Shown one piece after another: positions 1 through 7,490 of a stretch of DNA of 7,490 nt; position 1 is the first letter of the stretch; every line of letters starts with the position of its first letter. Below the pieces are notes generated by a model that worked only from the letters and a program-made list of their open reading frames with translations, had not been told where the DNA came from and searched no databases. The stretch comes from an uncultured beta proteobacterium (GTDB lineage: Bacteria; Pseudomonadota; Gammaproteobacteria; Burkholderiales; Burkholderiaceae_C), in contig CAIYNH010000940.1 in NCBI GenBank assembly GCA_903927495.1, positions 1 through 7,490 on the forward strand. The letters run 5' to 3'. A program made the translations under genes and the position numbers.

Positions 1-555
1 CACCTCGCCGGCCAGGGCATCGGTCATATCCCCAGAAAGCACTTTTTTGCTGACTTCTTCCACTTCGTCGTAAATGCCTTCCAAGGTGTCGGCAGAGTAT
101 TCGGCATCGGCATCGAAGAGCTTGAGCAAGACCTCCTTGGCATCTTCAATCAGACCTGGGGCTCGCCGTGCCCGCATTCGCAATAGCCGAAAAACCGGAA
201 TGTCTTCATCGTGAATTGAGAACAGCACGCCACGGCTTTTCAGGGCATCATTTTCCATATTCAGAATGAATGCAACGCGAACTGTGTGCGGCTGATCGTT
301 GTCAGCGACAAGAAAGTCACTGCGAATGTGCAATTCGCCGTTGTCTTCCTGGTAGAAACGGGCTGACTCTTCGATGTCTTCATCCATCGCATCCTCAGGA
401 ATAGACAGGCCAAAATACTGTTTGACCCAGCGTTTCTCTTCCAGCGTGGGTGATTCCAGATCGACCCAAATCGGTTGGAAGCGCGAGAGTTCTTCCAGCG
501 ATTCGATTTCTTCCTGAAACAGCCGACCATTGGCGAGGGTAAAGATATTGAGCAT
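1..555 (-). CDS. corA: CorA-family magnesium/cobalt transporter, N-terminal part (runs off left edge)
   Basis: Divalent-cation channel of the inner membrane; the family forms homopentamers that take up Mg2+ (also Co2+/Ni2+). The frame is open from an ATG at 555 to the window edge: 185 codons of a protein usually about 315-330 residues. What is visible is the cytoplasmic N-terminal domain: start MLNIFTLANGRLFQEE, then IPVFRLLRMRARRAPG at about residues 119-134, which matches the CorA segment LPAFRLYRMRAR as I recall it from enterobacteria, followed by a long acidic helix (about 136-172). The two C-terminal membrane helices and the GMN selectivity motif would lie outside the window and cannot be checked. 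The start is supported by a GGGAG Shine-Dalgarno at 563-567, seven bases from the ATG. The gene is divergent from hpf. Its leader has unusual pairing potential (separate entry). Family assignment is recognition by eye; the exact ion is inferred. Confidence 0.88.
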   Translation of the reverse strand, partial: MLNIFTLANGRLFQEEIESLEELSRFQPIWVDLESPTLEEKRWVKQYFGLSIPEDAMDEDIEESARFYQEDNGELHIRSDFLVADNDQPHTVRVAFILNMENDALKSRGVLFSIHDEDIPVFRLLRMRARRAPGLIEDAKEVLLKLFDADAEYSADTLEGIYDEVEEVSKKVLSGDMTDALAGEV

Positions 556-561
556 GGGCTC

Positions 562-640
562 ACTCCCAAAATAGGTAACGCATCGAACGGAGAATGGGTT
601 AAGGCTTTCAACCCCTGATGCAGTTTTGGGAGTTGAAAGC
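562..640 (-). promoter_or_regulatory. Candidate structured RNA leader of corA with two alternative folds (putative riboswitch or ion sensor)
   Basis: Read as the minus-strand transcript. Fold A: 640-632 pairs with 612-604 (nine perfect pairs) and, past a one-base bulge at 631, 630-628 pairs with 615-613, leaving a 12-base loop. Fold B: 633-624 (ACUCCCAAAA) pairs with 571-562 (UUUUGGGAGU, ten perfect pairs), which buries the corA GGGAG Shine-Dalgarno at 567-563. Fold B is extended by 622-617 with 584-579 (six pairs, one G-U) and capped by 614-608 with 602-596 (seven pairs, one G-U, five-base loop). The folds share bases 608-615 and 628-633, so they exclude each other: A frees the ribosome site, B closes it. 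The pairing is seen directly. That it is transcribed from upstream of 640 and acts as a switch is inference; I do not recognise a known riboswitch class. Confidence 0.42.
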
Positions 641-656
641 TACCGACTATGGCAGG

Positions 657-685
657 TTTCCAAAGCTTTTTGTCCTTTTGATAAT
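657..685 (+). promoter_or_regulatory. Candidate sigma-70 promoter reading toward hpf
   Basis: TTTCCA at 657-662 (four of six to TTGACA) and GATAAT at 680-685 (five of six to TATAAT), spaced 17 bases. If used, transcription would begin near 692 and give hpf a leader of roughly 290 bases carrying all three downstream palindromes. This is the best-spaced pair I found on this strand in the region. Matches of this quality also arise by chance. Confidence 0.3.
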
Positions 686-796
686 CTTGCTAATTCACTC
701 ATGTGGGATCAGCCCGGTGTGCGTTAGTCTCTGGCTAGGTTCAGGGCGAATGCGGGCGTTGGGGTTCACAGGAAATTGAGCATTTTCCTTTTGAAT

Positions 797-813
797 TATC
801 GCATCGTGCGATA
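797..813. repeat. Perfect palindrome TATCGCA-tcg-TGCGATA
   Basis: Seven-base arms at 797-803 and 807-813 around three bases. The short symmetric form suits a dimeric DNA-binding regulator, and it sits between the two divergent genes. No regulator family is recognised from the sequence. Confidence 0.55.
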
Positions 814-843
814 CTTTGCGCTTGGCATGGTGGATTGAAGCCC

Positions 844-878
844 TGCAATGTTGCATTGAATAACGAATAAACATTGCA
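844..878. repeat. Inverted repeat TGCAATGTT / AACATTGCA
   Basis: Perfect nine-base arms at 844-852 and 870-878 with 17 bases between. The same stretch contains TTGCATT as a direct repeat at 851-857 and 874-880 (23 bases apart) and a compact palindrome TGCAA-tg-TTGCA at 844-855. It could be a paired operator or a leader hairpin; the sequence does not decide. Confidence 0.5.
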
Positions 879-931
879 TTTGCTGGCAAGCCGGCGCATA
901 GTGGGTCCAACGTATCAAGATATTTTTCCAA

Positions 932-954
932 GTTGCCGACATTTTGTCGGGAAC
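932..954 (+). repeat. Hairpin/palindrome directly upstream of the hpf ribosome site
   Basis: CCGACA at 936-941 and TGTCGG at 945-950 form a six-pair stem over a TTT loop. After one G-G mismatch, GTT (932-934) and AAC (952-954) extend it by three pairs. It ends 20 bases before AGGAGG and has no T-run after it, so it is not a terminator. It could be an operator, an mRNA-stabilising hairpin or a modulator of hpf translation. Confidence 0.5.
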
Positions 955-985
955 ATTCAACCCAAGAAGCTTTAGGAGGCTTTGT

Positions 986-1315
986 ATGAACTTGACGATC
1001 AGCGGTCACCATTTGGAAGTTACCCCGGCCTTGCGCAGTTACGTAACAACCAAACTAGATCGCATCAAACGGCATTTTGACCAGGTTGTGGATGTCAAAG
1101 TGTTGCTGACCCTGGAGAACCAAAAGGAGAAAGAGCGTCGGCAGAAAGCAGAGTGCAATATTCACATCAAGGGTATTGAATTGTTTGCAGAAAGTGCTCA
1201 CTCAGATTTGTATGCGGCCGTTGATGAACTGGTCGATAAGCTCGATCGCCAGGTGGTTCGCCACAAAGATCGCTTGCAAGCGCATCATCATGATGCTGCC
1301 AAGCGGCTGATGTAA
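986..1315 (+). CDS. hpf: Ribosome hibernation promoting factor, short HPF/RaiA family
   Basis: Small protein of 109 residues that binds the 30S decoding region of idle ribosomes; short HPF promotes 70S dimerisation into 100S particles in slow or starved cells. The sequence shows the single family domain almost end to end: [17 protein letters not shown] at the start, a basic helix [21 protein letters not shown] at about 18-38, strand [29 protein letters not shown] in the middle, then the basic helix [23 protein letters not shown]. There is no long C-terminal dimerisation domain, so it is the short type. The ATG at 986 is chosen because AGGAGG lies at 974-979 with six bases of spacing; a TTG at 944, in frame, falls inside a hairpin and would add 14 residues unlike the family. 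A strong terminator follows. Proximity to ptsN is the standard context. Confidence 0.93.
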   Translation: MNLTISGHHLEVTPALRSYVTTKLDRIKRHFDQVVDVKVLLTLENQKEKERRQKAECNIHIKGIELFAESAHSDLYAAVDELVDKLDRQVVRHKDRLQAHHHDAAKRLM

Positions 1316-1329
1316 TTTAAACTCGCAGG

Positions 1330-1360
1330 AGCCGCCCGCAAAGTGCGAGCGGCTTTTTTT
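1330..1360 (+). terminator. Intrinsic terminator after hpf
   Basis: Hairpin with AGCCGC at 1330-1335 pairing with GCGGCT at 1349-1354, one C-A mismatch (1336/1348), then CGCA at 1337-1340 pairing with TGCG at 1344-1347 over a three-base AAG loop; the stem runs straight into seven T (1354-1360). It begins 14 bases after the hpf stop and should end or attenuate most hpf transcripts before ptsN. Confidence 0.88.
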
Positions 1361-1386
1361 GTGCCAAATTACCTTGGGCGCATAAT
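1359..1386 (+). promoter_or_regulatory. Candidate promoter immediately before ptsN
   Basis: CATAAT at 1381-1386 matches the -10 consensus at five of six; a weak TTGTGC lies at 1359-1364 with a 16-base spacer and overlaps the last T residues of the hpf terminator. A start about seven bases after the box would fall near 1393, only some six bases before the ptsN ATG, giving a near-leaderless message. This fits the lack of any ribosome site before ptsN. The -35 match is poor. Confidence 0.35.
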
Positions 1387-1398
1387 CCGCCGAAAACC

Positions 1399-1857
1399 AT
1401 GAACCGACTCGCCTCAATTCTTTCCGCCGAACAAGTGCTGGTCCAAGTGGACGTCTCCAGCAAAAAAAGAGCTTTTGAGGAAGCTGGCTTGCTTTTCGAG
1501 AATCTGCATGGCTTGAGTCGTGCGCTGGTGACCGATAGTTTGTTTTCCAGAGAGCGGTTGGGCTCCACCGGTCTCGGGCATGGAGTGGCCATTCCGCATG
1601 GTCGTATCAAGGGGCTTAAATCACCGATGGCAGCTGTTTTTCAGTTGGCGCAGCCGATCGGATTTGAAGCTCCAGATGAACAAGCGGTCGGATTGATGAT
1701 ATTCTTGCTGGTTCCTGAAGCAGCAACCCAGAAGCACCTTGAAATTCTCTCGGAAATTGCTGAAATGCTGAGCGACGCGCCGCTGCGCGACAAGCTCTCC
1801 ACCTGTACCGATGCCAGCCAATTGCATCAACTCATTGCCAATTGGCAGTCAGCCTGA
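1399..1857 (+). CDS. ptsN: Nitrogen-PTS regulatory phosphocarrier EIIA-Ntr
   Basis: Terminal phosphoacceptor of the PTS-Ntr chain (EI-Ntr to NPr/HPr to EIIA-Ntr), a cytoplasmic regulator; in other bacteria it affects potassium transport, stress responses and carbon/nitrogen balance rather than moving sugar. Length 152 residues, normal for the family. The phosphorylated histidine is seen as H67 in LGHGVAIPHGRIKGL, and the second conserved active-site histidine as H113 in QKHLEILSEIAEML. The start is MNRLASILSAEQVLV, family-like. No Shine-Dalgarno is visible before ATG 1399, and a -10-like CATAAT is 13 bases upstream, so it may be translated leaderless. hprK follows after 47 bases, and the hpf terminator lies before it. 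Which partners it regulates here cannot be read from the window. Confidence 0.93.
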   Translation: MNRLASILSAEQVLVQVDVSSKKRAFEEAGLLFENLHGLSRALVTDSLFSRERLGSTGLGHGVAIPHGRIKGLKSPMAAVFQLAQPIGFEAPDEQAVGLMIFLLVPEAATQKHLEILSEIAEMLSDAPLRDKLSTCTDASQLHQLIANWQSA

Positions 1858-1904
1858 ATCGGTCGGCTGTTTAACCTTCAACGCCTTCGGCCGGAGTACT
1901 AGCT

Positions 1905-2855
1905 GTGAAGCCCAATGTCATCAGCGCAGATGTGTTGTTCGAAGCCTTTCGCGCCAGCCTGCGCTGGGAGTGGGTGGCAGGTCTGGGTGCCTCAGAAAGG
2001 CGTTTTGACGAAATTGCAGTGACTGCCGCGCGCTCTGGCGCTGACTTGGTGGGATACCTCAATTACATCCACCCTTACCGTGTCCAAATCCTGGGCGAGC
2101 GCGAAGTCGCCTATTTGACCAACGCCACAGCAGACGATTGTTCGCGACGAATCTCGCGCATTGTCACGCTGGAGCCACCGGTGCTGGTGCTATGCGATGG
2201 AAAAGTTGCGCCCGATGCCCTGCTTTCCATGTGCGAACGTGCCCAGATTCCGATGTTCGCTACGGAAGGCTCGTCTGCCTTTGTGATCGACGTGTTGCGG
2301 GCCTATTTGTCCAAGCATTTTGCCGAGCGCTGCACCATGCACGGTGTCTTCATGGACATCCTGGGTCTTGGTGTTCTGATTACTGGCGAATCGGGTCTGG
2401 GCAAAAGTGAGTTGGGCCTTGAGCTGATTTCACGCGGCAATGGCCTGGTGGCTGACGATGCAGTCGATCTGTACCGCATCAATCAGGACACCATAGAAGG
2501 GCGCTGCCCCGAGTTGCTGCTTAACTTGCTGGAAGTGCGAGGTATCGGTCTGCTCGATATTCGCTGCATTTTTGGCGAGACCGCGGTCCGGCGCAAAAAA
2601 CGCGTTCAACTGATCGTGCACCTGGTACGCCGCGAAACGCTGGAGCGCGACTATGAACGGATTCCCTACGAACCATTGACTCAGGACGTTCTGGGTGTGC
2701 CGGTCCGTAAGGTCGTGATTCAGGTGGTGGCGGGGCGCAATATTGCGGTGCTGGTGGAAGCGGCCGTCAGAAACACTATTTTGCAGATTCGTGGTGTCGA
2801 TACTTACAAGGAATTTGTCGAGCGTCACCGCAAGGCGATGAATGAATCCAATTAA
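1905..2855 (+). CDS. hprK: HPr kinase/phosphorylase (bifunctional)
   Basis: Phosphorylates and dephosphorylates the regulatory serine of HPr/NPr, so it can gate phosphate flow to EIIA-Ntr. 316 residues, the usual size. Residues 1-130 form the N-terminal domain. The C-terminal kinase domain has [20 protein letters not shown] with H146, P-loop GESGLGKS at 161-168, LVADDAVDL with D184/D185, the family signature [13 protein letters not shown] at 208-220, [20 protein letters not shown] at about 250-269, and the terminal helix [14 protein letters not shown]. All catalytic positions expected from Gram-positive HprK appear present, so it should be active. The start is GTG at 1905, chosen because GGAG at 1893-1896 sits eight bases ahead and the protein length fits. 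Neither an HPr gene nor rapZ lies beside it in the window. Confidence 0.95.
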   Translation: MKPNVISADVLFEAFRASLRWEWVAGLGASERRFDEIAVTAARSGADLVGYLNYIHPYRVQILGEREVAYLTNATADDCSRRISRIVTLEPPVLVLCDGKVAPDALLSMCERAQIPMFATEGSSAFVIDVLRAYLSKHFAERCTMHGVFMDILGLGVLITGESGLGKSELGLELISRGNGLVADDAVDLYRINQDTIEGRCPELLLNLLEVRGIGLLDIRCIFGETAVRRKKRVQLIVHLVRRETLERDYERIPYEPLTQDVLGVPVRKVVIQVVAGRNIAVLVEAAVRNTILQIRGVDTYKEFVERHRKAMNESN

Positions 2856-2864
2856 CCATGCCAC

Positions 2865-2891
2865 CTGCACTCGGTTTTGCGCCAGTACAAT
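2865..2891 (+). promoter_or_regulatory. Candidate promoter before bamE
   Basis: TACAAT at 2886-2891 matches the -10 consensus at five of six. A weak CTGCAC at 2865-2870 precedes it with a short 15-base spacer. A start near 2898 would give bamE a leader of about 22 bases. The 65-base hprK/bamE gap is enough for an internal promoter, but the -35 is poor. Confidence 0.35.
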
Positions 2892-2920
2892 CCGGCGTTC
2901 ACTAGCCAACTGATTTGCCC

Positions 2921-3463
2921 ATGATCCATTCTCTTGTTCGTCGTATCTGCTGGAGTTTGTTCGGCGCGCTGGCGCTCGTTCTGACTGGTTGCAGCAGTCT
3001 GGACCAAGCCAGTGTGCGTATGGTCAGCGTCGTGACACCTTACAAAATCGACATCGTTCAAGGCAACTTTGTCTCACGCGAGCAAGCAGCAGTCCTGAAA
3101 GAGGGAATGAGTCGGGTTCAAGTGCGCGATATTCTGGGTACCGCCCTGCTCACCAGCGTCTTTCATGCTGAGCGTTGGGACTACGTTTTTACTTTCAAGC
3201 GTCAGGGCCTGGCACCGCAGGCGCGTCGTGTTTCGGTTTTTTTCAAGGATGACGTGCTGCTCCGCATCGAGGCAGATGCTCTGCCCACTGAGGCCGAGTT
3301 TGTGGCGTCCCTGGACTCTGGCCGCAAGGCTGGCGTTGTTCCTGTTCTGGAAATGTCAGCCGAAAGTCTAAAAGCAGATGTGGTACCGGCCAAAGTACCC
3401 GAGATCAAAACCATGCCCCCTCTGCCTGCCAGTTATCCGCCGCTGGAGCCTGTAGCGCGTTAA
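2921..3463 (+). CDS. bamE: Outer-membrane assembly lipoprotein BamE (SmpA/OmlA) with C-terminal extension
   Basis: Lipoprotein of the BAM complex, which inserts beta-barrel proteins into the outer membrane. The signal peptide has basic RR at 7-8, a hydrophobic core to residue 21 and lipobox LTGC with the lipidated cysteine at 24, followed by SSLDQ, so no Asp at +2 and sorting to the outer membrane is expected. The BamE fold covers about 41-122: [40 protein letters not shown] and the [13 protein letters not shown] strand. After residue about 122 comes a tail of nearly 60 residues ending in [19 protein letters not shown], proline-rich and absent from the 113-residue enterobacterial protein. ATG 2921 is chosen over an in-frame TTG at 2915; neither has a clear ribosome site. 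In many related genomes fur is divergent beside this gene; here hprK takes that place. Confidence 0.92.
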   Translation: MIHSLVRRICWSLFGALALVLTGCSSLDQASVRMVSVVTPYKIDIVQGNFVSREQAAVLKEGMSRVQVRDILGTALLTSVFHAERWDYVFTFKRQGLAPQARRVSVFFKDDVLLRIEADALPTEAEFVASLDSGRKAGVVPVLEMSAESLKADVVPAKVPEIKTMPPLPASYPPLEPVAR

Positions 3464-3473
3464 TTTCCTGACC

Positions 3474-4289
3474 ATGACTGAGCAACAAATTCACCGTGTT
3501 GGCGTGACCGGTGCCTCCGGGCGCATGGGTCGCATGCTGATTGAGGCAGTCAGCGCTGCTGCTGATTGCCGGTTGACCGGCGCTCTGGACATGCTGGGCA
3601 GTGCCGCTCTGGGCCAGGACCCTGCTGCTTTTCTGGGTCACAGCAGCGGGATCACGATCACGGTCGATTTGGCTACCGGACTCAAAGATGCCGATGTGTT
3701 GATTGATTTCACCCGCCCTGAAGGCACGCTGGCGCACTTGCAGGTGTGCCGGGCACTGGGTGTGAATATGGTGATTGGCACCACTGGTTTTAGCGACGCA
3801 CAAAAACAGGAAATTGCCGAAGCGGCCAAAGACATCGCCATCGTCATGGCACCTAACATGAGCGTCGGCGTGAATGTGACGCTCAAACTGCTGGAGATGG
3901 CTGCCAAAGCGCTGAATACGGGTTATGACATTGAAATCATTGAAGCCCATCATCGCCACAAAGTCGATGCGCCTTCGGGTACTGCACTGAAAATGGGTGA
4001 GGTCATTGCCAGTGCCCTGGGGCGGGACCTGAAAGACTGTGCGGTGTATGCGCGCGAAGGCGTGACTGGTGAGCGTGACCCATCAAGCATCGGTTTTGCC
4101 ACTATCCGGGGCGGCGACATTGTGGGTGACCACACTGTTCTGTTTGCTGGCACTGGCGAACGCATCGAAATCATCCACAAATCGTCAAGTCGGGTCACGT
4201 ATGCGCAGGGCAGCCTGCGCGCTGTGCGTTTCTTGAGTTCTCAAAAATCTGGTCTGTTTGACATGTTTGATGTGCTCAACTTGGCATGA
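3474..4289 (+). CDS. dapB: 4-hydroxy-tetrahydrodipicolinate reductase
   Basis: Reduces 4-hydroxy-tetrahydrodipicolinate to tetrahydrodipicolinate with NAD(P)H in the diaminopimelate/lysine pathway, feeding peptidoglycan and protein synthesis in the cytoplasm. 271 residues, typical. Visible motifs: dinucleotide-binding [11 protein letters not shown] at 10-20, IGTTG at 101-105, and the active-site block [20 protein letters not shown] at 157-176 with H159 and K163, which fall at the same numbers as the catalytic residues I recall for the E. coli enzyme. The C-terminal [13 protein letters not shown] is also family-like. It begins ten bases after the bamE stop with no obvious ribosome site, and its TGA overlaps the next ATG as ATGA, pointing to co-transcription and translational coupling with exbB. 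Confidence 0.97.
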   Translation: MTEQQIHRVGVTGASGRMGRMLIEAVSAAADCRLTGALDMLGSAALGQDPAAFLGHSSGITITVDLATGLKDADVLIDFTRPEGTLAHLQVCRALGVNMVIGTTGFSDAQKQEIAEAAKDIAIVMAPNMSVGVNVTLKLLEMAAKALNTGYDIEIIEAHHRHKVDAPSGTALKMGEVIASALGRDLKDCAVYAREGVTGERDPSSIGFATIRGGDIVGDHTVLFAGTGERIEIIHKSSSRVTYAQGSLRAVRFLSSQKSGLFDMFDVLNLA

Positions 4290-4936
4290 ATCTGGCGCAG
4301 CTTTTTTGGCAGGGTGACGCTCTCACGCGAGGCGTAGCGCTGTTGTTACTGCTGATGTCGGTCAGTAGTTGGGTGGTGATTTTGTGGAAATCCTGGCTGC
4401 TGCAGCGTGCCAGTCTGGATGTGGCGAGGTCGATAGCGGCTTTTTGGCAATCGGAATCGGTGCCGCAGGCCATTCAAAAAATCACATCGTTTGACCGTGA
4501 GTCGCTTGTCCTGCCTTTGGTCGAAGCTACAAAAATTGAAACAAATGGAAGCTTGGCGGGGTGCGGTGAGCGCTCAACGCAACTCACCCGTGTTTTGCGC
4601 AACGCACTGCACGCGGCTCTCAGCAAACTCCAGCATGGTCAAGTGCTGTTGGCCACCGTAGGTGCCACCGCGCCGTTTGTCGGCTTGTTGGGCACTGTCT
4701 GGGGTATTTATCACGCCTTGATTGGGATAGCCAGCGCTGGCCAGGTCACCATCGAGAAAATATCGGGTCCGGTGGGTGAGTCGTTGATCATGACCGCCGC
4801 AGGTTTGATCGTGGCGATTCCTGCAGTATTGGCCTACAACGTGCTGGGGCGCTCGGTGTCACGCATAGAAGCCGAGTTGGACGGCTTTGCCCGCGATCTG
4901 CGCGAGTTGCTGGGCAGTGCGGTGGTCAAGATTTGA
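4286..4936 (+). CDS. exbB: MotA/TolQ/ExbB-family proton-channel protein, ExbB-like
   Basis: Inner-membrane subunit that, with the ExbD/TolR partner, couples the proton gradient to work at the outer membrane (TonB-dependent uptake if ExbB, envelope constriction and lipid balance if TolQ). 216 residues. Three membrane helices can be read: about 15-36, 119-142 and 165-187, with a cytoplasmic stretch between the first two. The family block [20 protein letters not shown] (121-140) is intact, and the conserved channel glutamate and threonine are likely E165 and T170 in [13 protein letters not shown]. The start overlaps the dapB stop by four bases. No tonB, tolA, tolB or pal is visible, so the choice of ExbB over TolQ rests on resemblance and on this gene order in related genomes. 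Confidence 0.88.
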   Translation: MNLAQLFWQGDALTRGVALLLLLMSVSSWVVILWKSWLLQRASLDVARSIAAFWQSESVPQAIQKITSFDRESLVLPLVEATKIETNGSLAGCGERSTQLTRVLRNALHAALSKLQHGQVLLATVGATAPFVGLLGTVWGIYHALIGIASAGQVTIEKISGPVGESLIMTAAGLIVAIPAVLAYNVLGRSVSRIEAELDGFARDLRELLGSAVVKI

Positions 4937-4955
4937 TCCAGATGGTGAACAAAGC

Positions 4956-7490
<2,535 letters not shown>

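Larger units (their letters stand above)
556..985. other. Divergent corA/hpf intergenic region, 430 bases, no gene seen
   Basis: I find no credible protein or RNA gene here; the open frames crossing it lack family resemblance and ribosome sites. The left part (562-640) holds the candidate corA leader. The middle (657-685) holds a rightward promoter-like pair. The right part carries three inverted repeats at 797-813, 844-878 and 932-954, before the hpf ribosome site AGGAGG at 974-979. It is long for a compact bacterial neighbourhood and AT-richer in places than the flanking genes, as expected for a region carrying two divergent promoters. No rpoN gene or fragment precedes hpf, although rpoN-hpf-ptsN order is common in proteobacteria. 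Confidence 0.7.

Noticed and set aside
261..611. Minus-strand open frame of 116 codons overlapping the start of corA
   Set aside because: It is in another frame of the same strand as corA, which has the ribosome site and clear family resemblance. The peptide has no recognisable features.
821..839. Possible sigma-54 promoter (TTGGCATGGTGGATTGAA) upstream of hpf
   Set aside because: The GG element is present, but the required GC does not fall ten bases later: TG is found there. Spacing and the -12 element are both wrong.
944..985. Upstream TTG start for hpf adding 14 residues
   Set aside because: The TTG is inside a hairpin, has no ribosome site, and the extra residues are unlike the family. 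ATG 986 has AGGAGG at ideal spacing.
695..1012. Minus-strand open frame of 105 codons in the corA/hpf intergenic region
   Set aside because: It overlaps the hpf start and all three palindromes, has no ribosome site and no recognisable protein family.
2430..2909. Minus-strand open frame (159 codons) over the hprK kinase domain, considered as a divergent fur
   Set aside because: The translation shows no Fur metal or DNA-binding motifs and mirrors the hprK coding sequence. No fur gene is present.
3405..3959. Minus-strand open frame (184 codons) across the bamE/dapB junction
   Set aside because: It is antisense to the conserved NAD(P)H-binding half of dapB, with low-complexity composition and no recognisable domain.

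Overview
The window is a stretch of conserved chromosome from a Gram-negative betaproteobacterium, most likely Burkholderiales and probably the Comamonadaceae/Rhodoferax-Polaromonas neighbourhood. The reasons are protein similarity recalled from memory (HprK, LeuRS and ExbD closest to that group), the pairing of hpf-ptsN with a proteobacterial hprK, and the order bamE-dapB-exbB-exbD-leuS. No search was run, so the genus is not fixed. I see no mobile element, CRISPR array, rRNA or tRNA.

Layout. Positions 1-555 (minus strand) hold the N-terminal 185 codons of a CorA-type Mg2+/Co2+ transporter that runs off the left edge. Positions 556-985 are a 430-base divergent intergenic region rich in inverted repeats. 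From 986 everything reads rightward: hpf (ribosome hibernation factor), a strong intrinsic terminator, ptsN (EIIA-Ntr), hprK (HPr kinase/phosphorylase), bamE (outer-membrane assembly lipoprotein), dapB (lysine/diaminopimelate synthesis), exbB and exbD (proton-driven energiser of outer-membrane processes), and leuS (leucyl-tRNA synthetase, first 672 codons, cut by the right edge).

How the genes work together. ptsN and hprK belong to the nitrogen-type phosphotransferase regulatory chain, with hpf as its usual genomic companion. bamE, dapB and exbBD all serve the envelope: outer-membrane protein insertion, peptidoglycan precursor supply and proton-motive-force transduction. leuS is housekeeping. 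Gaps are short from ptsN to leuS (overlap of 4 bases at dapB/exbB, 10 bases at bamE/dapB, 19 at exbB/exbD). The terminator after hpf and -10-like boxes before ptsN, bamE and leuS suggest several transcription units or internal promoters.

The gene content is ordinary. The most interesting signal is non-coding: the presumed 5' leader of corA can be folded by hand into two mutually exclusive structures, one hiding the corA Shine-Dalgarno sequence and one freeing it, which is the architecture of a translational riboswitch or ion-sensing leader. A second cluster of three palindromic elements precedes hpf.
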